From: Verrucomicrobiota bacterium
GTDB taxonomy: Bacteria; Verrucomicrobiota; Verrucomicrobiia; Limisphaerales; AV2
DNA: 7,138 nucleotides
Direction: 5' to 3'
Assembly: GCA_003218935.1 (NCBI GenBank)
Contig: QHPA01000296.1
Coordinates: 1-7,138 of the forward strand
Each line of letters begins with the position of its first letter. The stretch's first letter is position 1. The position numbers were made by a program, and so were the translations under genes. Positions 1-7,138 of this stretch are shown here, in pieces. The notes below the pieces were generated by a model, which had not been told where the DNA came from, ran no database searches, and saw only the letters and a program-made list of their open reading frames with translations.

Positions 1-1674
<1,674 letters not shown>

Positions 1675-1692
1675 AGCTTGAGTTCGTCGCAT

Positions 1693-1726
1693 CGCTTGAC
1701 GGTTGAATCGTGACAACGGGCAAGCG
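1693..1726 (+). terminator. Imperfect hairpin downstream of hppA, weak terminator candidate
   Basis: CGCTTG (1693-1698) pairs with CAAGCG (1721-1726), and inside it GTTG (1702-1705) pairs with CAAC (1714-1717) around an 8-base loop. A lone C-G pair flanked by mismatches lies between the two stems. It starts 18 bases after the hppA stop, a normal place for a terminator. No T-tract follows on the plus strand (the next bases are AGGGGTTGG), so it does not fit a classical intrinsic terminator. It may be chance or an RNA-stability hairpin. Confidence 0.25.
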
Positions 1727-1758
1727 AGGGGTTGGAAAAAATTCTCAAAATCTTCGTC

Positions 1759-1787
1759 TTGACGAACCCGTAACGGGCCGGTTAGCC
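1759..1787 (+). promoter_or_regulatory. Weak promoter-like element with embedded palindrome
   Basis: TTGACG (1759-1764) resembles a sigma-70 -35 box. Seventeen bases later comes TTAGCC (1782-1787), a poor -10 match. The spacer contains a perfect 5-bp inverted repeat, CCCGT-A-ACGGG (1767-1777), where an operator could sit. It lies 47-75 bases upstream of the start of the propeller gene. The placement is suggestive, but the -10 is weak and the lineage's promoter consensus is unknown to me, so this is only a candidate. Confidence 0.2.
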
Positions 1788-1811
1788 TGCCCAATACGAC
1801 TGGGGGAAGCA

Positions 1812-1830
1812 GTGTCTCTAGTGGAGACGT
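1812..1830 (+). promoter_or_regulatory. Shine-Dalgarno site inside a small hairpin
   Basis: The ribosome binding site GGAG (1823-1826) is spaced 7 bases from the ATG at 1834, which supports that start. GTCTC (1814-1818) is a perfect complement of GAGAC (1824-1828) across a 5-base loop, and two G-U pairs can extend the stem outward to 1812 and 1830. In the RNA the hairpin would therefore cover most of the Shine-Dalgarno sequence. The pairing is directly visible; an effect on translation is inference, and the stem is short. Confidence 0.45.
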
Positions 1831-1833
1831 GTC

Positions 1834-4800
1834 ATGAAAATAAAAAGCTTTTTTTCTTGCTGGCCCGGTCCCTGGTTGTCTGTCGTCGTCTTATTCCTCA
1901 GCAGCCATTTCGTTTCCGCCTCACCCGAAGATTCACCGGCCATCACATCCGTCCGGCTGGAGGGAACGAATGTGGTGGTCACCGTGCAAGTGCCCCCCGG
2001 AATCCAGCGCGTCACGCTCGAATGCCGCAGTCGGCTGGGTGCGGGGAGTTGGGAGCCGCGCGCGCTAACGCGGCTTAACGGCAGCGGCGGCGAAGTCACT
2101 TTCCGTGTTCCCAGGGAGGCGACTCTCGAAGTGTTGCGGGTGCGGGCCGACAACCAGGAGCCGTTGCCGGCTGCGTTTTACACCGGCACAAATTTATTCG
2201 CCGGCCAGCCAGTCAGCTCCGGCAGCCTGAGCGCCGTGTTCGACGTTGGGCCGACCGCTTCGCCTGGCGCCGATCCGACGGCTGGCGCGCCTTCGCGCGA
2301 CGTCGTCGAGTCGGACATCTGGAAGACGAGCGGCGACACGCTTTTCTTTTTCAACCAATACCGCGGCCTCCAGGTCATCGACATCTCGGCGCCGGATTCG
2401 GCAGCGGTGCAAGGGGTCTTGCCGATCCCGGCCGCGGGCGAACAGATGTATCTGCTCGACGCGAAGCACGTCGTGCTGCTGGCGCGCGATGGCTGCGGCT
2501 GGTGGGGCAGCGACAGCGAAAGTCGGGTTTTGATCGTGAACGTGAGCGGCAGCGCGCCGAAAGTGGCGGCCAGTCTGCCGGTCAAAGGATTCTTTCAGGA
2601 AAGCCGGCTGGTCGGCAGCGCACTTTACGTCGCGTCGCAAACTTATCAGGTGAAGACCAACGGCACGAACTCAGTGACGTGGGAAGCCGGTTCGCTGGTT
2701 TCTTCGTTTGACCTGAGCAATCCCGAAGCGCCCGTCGCCAAAGACACCATTTGGTATTCCGGCTATGATAACGTCATCGCGGCCACGGACGTCTTCCTGT
2801 TCGTCGTTGTCCCCTCCCCGTCCGATTACTGGCGTTCGATTGTCCACTGCATCGACATCACCGCGCCGGATGGGGCGATGAGTGAAGTCGCTTCGATTTC
2901 AACCGCGGGCCGCGTGAACGACAAGTTCAAGATGAACTGGGCGAATTTCGTTTTTACCGCCATTTCCGAAGCGCCTGTCAACGGTAATACTACGTGGGCG
3001 ACAAAGCTTGAGACGTTTCATTTGCCCGACCCGCGCGCTGTCGGACCAGAAGGCGTGTTCAAGCTGGGACAAGTGACGCTGGGCAACGGCGAGCGCCTTT
3101 ACGCCACGCGCTTCGACAGCAGTCTCGTTTACGTCGTCACTTTCCGGCGCATCGATCCGCTGTGGGTAGTGGATATTTCCGACGCGTCGCATCCGAAAAT
3201 CGCTGGCGAAGTTCAGGTGCCCGGCTACTCGAATTATATCCAACCGCTGGGGGACCGGCTTGTGACCGTCGGCCTCGACAGCTCGAACAGTTGGCGCGTG
3301 GCAGTGTCGCTCTTCGACGTGCACGACCCAGGCGCACCAGCGCTGCTGAGCAAAGTCGCGCTGGGCGAAAATAGTTCCTGGAGCGAGGCGAACACCGATG
3401 AAAAGGCCTTCAACGTGATGACGGACCGGCATCTGATTCTGCTGCCGTTTCAGGGATATCTCACGAACGGCTACGCGACCCGGATTCAACTCATCGATCT
3501 CAATCGCGACTCGCTCGCGTTGCGCGGCACCATCGACCATCCTTGCCAGCCACGCCGCGCCGCGGTGCACAACGACCGCATCCTGTCGCTTTCCGGCCAG
3601 GAACTGTTGAGTGTGGACGCGACGGACCGCGACCATCCTCGAATCAAAGCCACCGTTCCCCTGGCCTGGTCGGTGGATCAGGTCTTCGCGCAAGGCACGC
3701 ATTTGATCGAACTGACCTCGGCTTCCTGGTGGTGGTGGAATGGCCAGCCAGCTCCGGCGCTTCGCATCACGCCAGCAAATGAGCCTGACCACGTTCTGGA
3801 CGAAGTCCAATTGCCAAATCAATTTCCGATTCTCGGCGCGGCGGTCCGCAACGGCCGCCTGTACGTCGCGCAAGGCCAGCAAAACTTCGGCTCCGTTCCC
3901 CTGGCGGACGACAGCGATCCGGGCCAGCCCACCAATCCGCCGCCGAACCTGTTCATTTCGATCTACGACGTTTCCGCTTTGCCCGGCGTAAAATTGCTGG
4001 GCGAAACCGACGCGATGGTCGAGCCCCTCGGCTGGAGCGCGAATTTCGAGGTTGTCTGGCCGAAAGCAGGCGTGCTGGTTTTGACCGGTGGCGGCGGCGG
4101 TTACTGGGACCCCTGGTTGGATTGGGGAATCGCCCGACCGGCCGGACCGGTCGGCGGCGGTTTCGCCATGCCAATTTACTGGGGCAACAACGGCGGACGC
4201 CTGATCGCGTTCGACGTAGGGGATGCGGCTGCGCCGAAGTTTCTTTCCGACGTGAATCTCGCCAAGAACGCCTGGTGGAATTTCAGCCCCGCCTACACCG
4301 TAAATGGTTTGGTTTTTCTGAGCCACGAAGCGGTGGAAGCTTTCCCGCCTGTTGTGACTGACGGCAAGGACACCAACTCGCCGCCGGTCGATTACTGGGT
4401 CCAACGCTGGTACCTCGACGTCGTGGATTACGCCGACGCGGCGAACCCTGCTGTGCGCAAGCCGGTGAACATCCCCGGCTCACTCAAAGGCGTCGCTCAT
4501 GCCGGCGACCTGCTCTACACCGTCGGTGAGCACTGGACCAATGCGACGAACTGGTGGTGGGATGGCACGGAATACCTCGACGCCAGCGCGTACGACGGCG
4601 TTGAAGCGCACCTCATCGACTCGCTGAAGCTCTCCAGCTACTGGCCGCACCCGGTGCTGGTCAACGGCGACGCCATCTTCGTCGGTCATCCGTCGGAGAC
4701 CACCACCGTGAAGAATCTGCTGGAAACCTGGTCATTATCGAGCGCCGGCAAGTTCACGCAACTCGGCAAGACCGAATTGTCCGGCGCGGCGCAAAATTTA

Positions 4801-5016
4801 GCCAATTTTGGCGATCTGCTCGCCGCTCAAATCGGAAACCAGGTCAGCCTGTTCAACGTGACCGATCCGACTGCGCCCGCGTTGCTCGTCACCAGCGATC
4901 CGCCCGGCTGCGTCTGGTTTGATTTGAACAAAGCGGACGGCGCGCTCGACCGTGGCCTCTGGCTGCCGCTTGGGGTTTATGGCGTTTCAGTCATCGCGTT
5001 GCCGGCGACGCCTTAG
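1834..5016 (+). CDS. Secreted double beta-propeller protein (Beta_propel/LVIVD-like repeats)
   Basis: A complete 1060-residue protein. Start: ATG at 1834 with GGAG 7 bases upstream, followed directly by a signal peptide (positive K2/K4, hydrophobic residues 14-27, likely cleavage after V-S-A at 29), so it is exported. Residues about 35-110 look like an Ig/FN3-type beta-sandwich. Residues about 155-565 match the Beta_propel family (PF09826-like): ESDIWKTSGDTLFFF (159-173), YATRFDSSLVYVVTFRRIDPLWVVDISD in two parts (423-450), PLGDRLVTVG (471-480) and the SEANTDEKAF stretch (517-526). Residues about 570-1060 continue with more blade-like units. Repeated strands of the form (V/I/L/F)-D-(V/I/L)-(S/T)-x-x-x-x-P occur near 181, 235, 291, 339, 445, 493, 553, 593, 710, 792, 863 and 1006, about twelve in all. 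Trp clusters recur (223-224, 632-635, 814-815, 907-909). There is no catalytic motif, C-terminal anchor or sorting tag that I can see. The biochemical role is unknown; binding or scaffolding outside the cytoplasm is the likely class. Its neighbours do not clarify its job. The family call is good, the function is not assigned. Confidence 0.85.
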   Translation: MKIKSFFSCWPGPWLSVVVLFLSSHFVSASPEDSPAITSVRLEGTNVVVTVQVPPGIQRVTLECRSRLGAGSWEPRALTRLNGSGGEVTFRVPREATLEVLRVRADNQEPLPAAFYTGTNLFAGQPVSSGSLSAVFDVGPTASPGADPTAGAPSRDVVESDIWKTSGDTLFFFNQYRGLQVIDISAPDSAAVQGVLPIPAAGEQMYLLDAKHVVLLARDGCGWWGSDSESRVLIVNVSGSAPKVAASLPVKGFFQESRLVGSALYVASQTYQVKTNGTNSVTWEAGSLVSSFDLSNPEAPVAKDTIWYSGYDNVIAATDVFLFVVVPSPSDYWRSIVHCIDITAPDGAMSEVASISTAGRVNDKFKMNWANFVFTAISEAPVNGNTTWATKLETFHLPDPRAVGPEGVFKLGQVTLGNGERLYATRFDSSLVYVVTFRRIDPLWVVDISDASHPKIAGEVQVPGYSNYIQPLGDRLVTVGLDSSNSWRVAVSLFDVHDPGAPALLSKVALGENSSWSEANTDEKAFNVMTDRHLILLPFQGYLTNGYATRIQLIDLNRDSLALRGTIDHPCQPRRAAVHNDRILSLSGQELLSVDATDRDHPRIKATVPLAWSVDQVFAQGTHLIELTSASWWWWNGQPAPALRITPANEPDHVLDEVQLPNQFPILGAAVRNGRLYVAQGQQNFGSVPLADDSDPGQPTNPPPNLFISIYDVSALPGVKLLGETDAMVEPLGWSANFEVVWPKAGVLVLTGGGGGYWDPWLDWGIARPAGPVGGGFAMPIYWGNNGGRLIAFDVGDAAAPKFLSDVNLAKNAWWNFSPAYTVNGLVFLSHEAVEAFPPVVTDGKDTNSPPVDYWVQRWYLDVVDYADAANPAVRKPVNIPGSLKGVAHAGDLLYTVGEHWTNATNWWWDGTEYLDASAYDGVEAHLIDSLKLSSYWPHPVLVNGDAIFVGHPSETTTVKNLLETWSLSSAGKFTQLGKTELSGAAQNLANFGDLLAAQIGNQVSLFNVTDPTAPALLVTSDPPGCVWFDLNKADGALDRGLWLPLGVYGVSVIALPATP

Positions 5017-5035
5017 CCGTAAGCAGGCAGTAGAA

Positions 5036-5061
5036 AGGTAGGGCAGGCGTCCCGCCTGCCC
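5036..5061 (+). repeat. Left palindromic unit of the REPIN-like element
   Basis: AGGTA followed by GGGCAGGCG (5041-5049), loop TCC, and CGCCTGCCC (5053-5061): a perfect 9-bp GC-rich stem with a 3-base loop. It lies 20 bases after the stop of the propeller gene, where such a hairpin could also shield the 3' end of the mRNA. It is the inverted counterpart of the unit at 5165-5190. Confidence 0.85.
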
Positions 5062-5164
5062 AGCAGGGCAACTGGCTTCGTTGGATCGAGCGATCTCGGC
5101 GGGCATCCCTGGAAAGTGATCAGCCGGGTCTTCGAATTCGCGCGCTCGGACTGGCGTCCCAGCG

Positions 5165-5190
5165 GGGCAGGCGAGACGCCTGCCCTACCT
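5165..5190 (-). repeat. Right palindromic unit of the REPIN-like element
   Basis: GGGCAGGCG (5165-5173), loop AGA, CGCCTGCCC (5177-5185), then TACCT. Read on the minus strand it matches the left unit over 26 bp with one mismatch, which falls in the loop. The stem arms are identical in both copies, as expected if folding is under selection or the copies are recent. Confidence 0.85.
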
Positions 5191-5260
5191 TGGACTGCCC
5201 GGAAAGAAACATTGGTTCGAGAGACACCATGGAAGACTCGATTTATTCCCGACTCTTTGC

Positions 5261-5279
5261 GCCAGGCTGGAAGCCTGGC
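5261..5279. repeat. Second, unrelated palindrome after recQ
   Basis: GCCAGGCT (5261-5268), loop GGA, AGCCTGGC (5272-5279): a perfect 8-bp stem with a 3-base loop, beginning 21 bases past the recQ stop in the direction of recQ transcription. There is no T-run after it on the minus strand (GCAAAGAGTC follows), so it is not a textbook terminator. It differs from the 5036-5190 units and may be another dispersed palindrome family or a 3'-end hairpin for recQ. Confidence 0.6.
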
Positions 5280-5300
5280 TGGCAGGTCCGAAGCCGGCCG

Positions 5301-7138
5301 CTACTTGTTCTCCGCCTGCTTCGCCGCGCGAACAATCCTCAACACGCCGTAATCGTATCGCCCGCCCAACCGTTCGCGGACTGCGCCGAGACTGCCAAAA
5401 CCCACTTCCGCGAACACCGTTTCGATTTCTTTTTGCTCGTCCGCCGCAAGAAACACGCGCAAATCCAACCGCTCGCCCGCCTCGATCGATTCGGCCAGAT
5501 GGCTGTAGATCGTGCCGGATACGAGACCGCGTTCTCGCGCGATTTGCCCGACGGATTGCCCGTCTTGAAATCGCCGCAATGTCTCGCGGGCGGACTGGCC
5601 GAGGCAGGGCCGCGGCGTCGGGTGCGGCGCGTCGAAGGAATTGTCGGCAAACATCTGCCGCGGATTCGTCTGCAAATGCGCGGCGATTTCCGCCAGGAAA
5701 ACAGCGCCGAACTCCTGCAATTTCCTTTCGCCCACGCCGCTGATTCGCGCGAACTCGCGTTCGTTCGTCGGATATTGCCGCGCCATTTGCCGCAGCGATA
5801 CGTCCGAGAAAATGATGTAGGGCGGCACGGCCTGTTCGTCGGCGAGTCGTTTGCGCAGCTTCCGCAACCTCTCGAACAACACTTCGTCGCACGCAATTTC
5901 GCCGGCGCGATGTTGCTGCAGCTCCGGCGCGGCGACCGGTTTGGTCAGCGCGACGGTCTTGCGTTGCGACAAGGCCGCGCGGCCTGCCGGCGTCAGTTCG
6001 ACCACGGCGTAGCGGTCGGTTGATTGTCGCACATAACCCAGCCGTATCAGCTCCCGAGCTATGGTCTGCCACTCGCTCCGGGTGTGTTCCCTGCCGATGC
6101 CGTAGGTGGAGAGTTTGTCGTGCCGCCATTTGCGGACTTTTTCCGTGTCGGCGCCGGTGAGCACCTCGATGGCGTGATTCAGACCGAGGTTGAAGCCGCT
6201 CTTTTCACGGATGCGATAAACGCACGATAGAAATTTTTGCGCGGCGAGCGTGCCGTCCCAGGTCTCGCGGGGCGACAGGCAGTTGTCGCACCCGCCGCAG
6301 TTGCTTTCCGGAAACGTCTCGCCGAAATATTCGAGCAAGGCGCCCCGCCGGCAGGTCGGAATTTCCGCGTAATGCACCATCTGCTGCAATTGCTGGCGGG
6401 CGATCCGCTGCTCTTGCGCGTCGGTCCTTTCCTCGATGAACTGCGTCTGCTTGACGACATCCCCGGCGCTGAAGAGCAGCAGACATTCACCCGGCAAACC
6501 GTCGCGGCCGGCGCGGCCCGTTTCCTGGTAGTAACCCTCGATGTTTTTCGGCAGATCGTAATGAACCACGAAGCGCACGTTCGGTTTGTTGATGCCCATG
6601 CCGAACGCGATGGTGGCGCAAATCACCCGGACCTCATCGCGCAGGAACAGCTCCTGATTGCGGCCGCGGTCGCCGGACTCCATGCCGGCGTGATACGGCG
6701 CGGCCTTCACGCCATCGGCGGTCAGCCTCGCGGCGACGCTCTCGGCCGTCTTGCGGCTCTGGCAGTAAACGATTCCGCTCTCGTTCGGACGCGCGCGAAT
6801 GAACGAGAGCGTTTGTTCGTAGGGTCGGGCTTTCGCCGCGACGCGGTAGGTGAGGTTGGGCCGGTTGAAGCTCGCGACGTAACAACCCGGCTCGCGCAGT
6901 TGGAGCAACCGGATGATGTCCGCGCGAACGCGCCCGGTAGCCGTGGCCGTGAGCGCCATCATCGGCGCATTTGGAATCAAGTCGCGCAACTGCGCGAGCT
7001 GCCGATATTCCGGGCGAAAGTCATGACCCCATTCGCTGATACAATGCGCCTCGTCAATGGCGAGCAGGTTCACGTCCCACTTCTGCAAATCGGCCAGAAA
7101 CCCGGAAAGCATCAGCCGCTCCGGCGCGACGTAGAGGA
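5301..7138 (-). CDS. recQ: RecQ-family ATP-dependent DNA helicase with C-terminal HTH (N-terminus outside window)
   Basis: A 3'-to-5' superfamily 2 DNA helicase that acts in recombination and repair of stalled forks. The frame is open to the right edge: before the ATG at 7110-7112 it reads L-Y-V-A-P-E-R-L, the RecQ motif Ib, so that ATG is internal and the gene is partial. Residues counted from it: DEAH box 20-23, motif III ALTATAT 53-59, motif IV GIVYCQSRK 113-121, motif V about 163-190, motif VI QETGRAGRDG 196-205. The zinc-binding cysteines are C254, C272, C275 and C278. A winged-helix RQC domain spans about 283-380 and an HRDC domain about 405-483. The last 100 or so residues (about 504-600; SVGQIARERGLVSGTIYSHL at 520-539) form a helix-turn-helix domain like HTH_40, found in a subset of RecQ proteins. 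About 125 residues, including the Walker A motif, are missing to the right, so the full protein would be about 730 residues against 609 in E. coli. All visible motifs look intact. It ends in TAG at 5301-5303. Confidence 0.97.
   Translation of the reverse strand, partial: LYVAPERLMLSGFLADLQKWDVNLLAIDEAHCISEWGHDFRPEYRQLAQLRDLIPNAPMMALTATATGRVRADIIRLLQLREPGCYVASFNRPNLTYRVAAKARPYEQTLSFIRARPNESGIVYCQSRKTAESVAARLTADGVKAAPYHAGMESGDRGRNQELFLRDEVRVICATIAFGMGINKPNVRFVVHYDLPKNIEGYYQETGRAGRDGLPGECLLLFSAGDVVKQTQFIEERTDAQEQRIARQQLQQMVHYAEIPTCRRGALLEYFGETFPESNCGGCDNCLSPRETWDGTLAAQKFLSCVYRIREKSGFNLGLNHAIEVLTGADTEKVRKWRHDKLSTYGIGREHTRSEWQTIARELIRLGYVRQSTDRYAVVELTPAGRAALSQRKTVALTKPVAAPELQQHRAGEIACDEVLFERLRKLRKRLADEQAVPPYIIFSDVSLRQMARQYPTNEREFARISGVGERKLQEFGAVFLAEIAAHLQTNPRQMFADNSFDAPHPTPRPCLGQSARETLRRFQDGQSVGQIARERGLVSGTIYSHLAESIEAGERLDLRVFLAADEQKEIETVFAEVGFGSLGAVRERLGGRYDYGVLRIVRAAKQAENK

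Larger units (their letters stand above)
5036..5190. mobile_element. REPIN-like element: two palindromic units in inverted orientation
   Basis: The 155-bp element is bounded by AGGTAGGGCAGGCG at its left end and by the reverse complement of the same sequence at its right end. The two 26-bp ends are inverted copies that differ at one base (loop TCC against TCT when read in the same orientation). Each end is itself a hairpin, and about 103 bp of non-coding sequence lie between them. This is the layout of REP doublets (REPINs), non-autonomous elements mobilised in other bacteria by RAYT transposases (Y1/Tnp_REP family). No transposase gene is in the window and I see no clear target duplication, so mobility is inferred from structure only. 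Confidence 0.65.
5017..5300. other. Convergent intergenic region carrying palindromic repeats
   Basis: This spacer separates the stop of the propeller gene (plus strand) from the stop of recQ (minus strand), so both transcripts run into it. It contains a REPIN-like element (5036-5190) and a second palindrome (5261-5279). No credible gene is present: the one small plus-strand reading frame (5116-5352) runs through the repeat and into the recQ coding region. No T-tract terminator was found on either strand, so the palindromes may be what ends or protects the two transcripts. Confidence 0.8.

Noticed and set aside
4134..4154. Perfect 8-bp inverted repeat CCGACCGG/CCGGTCGG with a 5-base loop
   Set aside because: It lies inside the propeller coding region where codons for Arg-Pro-Ala-Gly-Pro-Val-Gly are GC-rich, so self-complementarity is expected by chance.
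2899..4404. Long minus-strand reading frame (501 codons) opposite the propeller gene
   Set aside because: It is an antisense shadow of a GC-rich coding region: rich in Arg, Ala and Val without recognisable domains, while the plus-strand frame has a signal peptide and family motifs throughout.
5036..5190. CRISPR-like or integron attC-like reading of the repeat pair
   Set aside because: There are only two copies, in opposite orientation, each a self-contained palindrome. There is no spacer array, no integrase and no attC core-site pattern.
5116..5352. Small plus-strand reading frame in the convergent spacer
   Set aside because: It runs through the right palindromic unit and into the 3' end of recQ, and its start has no clear Shine-Dalgarno site. 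Most likely non-coding.
5190..6023. Plus-strand reading frame (277 codons) opposite recQ
   Set aside because: It overlaps RecQ HRDC and HTH coding sequence, which is clearly the real gene, and its product shows no domain.

Overview
The window (roughly 60% G+C by eye) looks like chromosomal DNA from a free-living Gram-negative bacterium. The best guess is Verrucomicrobiota, near the Pedosphaera/Limisphaerales group. That guess rests on three things: a large exported beta-propeller protein with a G-T-N-V-V-V-type N-terminal beta domain, a membrane pyrophosphatase of the Bacteroidota/Chlorobium/Verrucomicrobiota-like type, and GTAGGGCAGGCG-type palindromic intergenic repeats, which I recall (unverified) as common in such genomes. 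None of these proves the taxonomy.

Layout, left to right. (1) 1-1674, plus strand: the C-terminal three quarters or so of a membrane-bound ion-pumping pyrophosphatase (hppA), cut by the left edge. (2) 1675-1833: a short spacer with an imperfect hairpin, a weak promoter-like element beside a perfect CCCGT-A-ACGGG palindrome, and a Shine-Dalgarno site that lies inside a small hairpin. (3) 1834-5016, plus strand: a complete 1060-residue secreted protein. It has a signal peptide, a probable Ig-like domain, a Beta_propel-type domain (PF09826-like) and a second block of LVIVD-like repeats, which together suggest two propellers. Tryptophan clusters recur in its loops. (4) 5017-5300: a convergent intergenic region holding a 155-bp REPIN-like element, made of two 26-bp palindromic units in inverted orientation, and a different 19-bp palindrome just past the end of recQ. 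(5) 5301-7138, minus strand: a RecQ-family DNA helicase with RQC, HRDC and a C-terminal helix-turn-helix domain, cut at its N-terminus by the right edge.

The three genes do not form an obvious functional unit. The pyrophosphatase couples PPi hydrolysis to ion export at the inner membrane, the propeller protein probably works outside the cytoplasm, and RecQ acts in DNA repair. I found no CRISPR array, tRNA, rRNA, transposase or defence cassette. The most unusual content is the inverted palindrome pair at 5036-5190 and the Trp-rich double-propeller protein. I see no convincing evidence for a wholly new multi-gene system.
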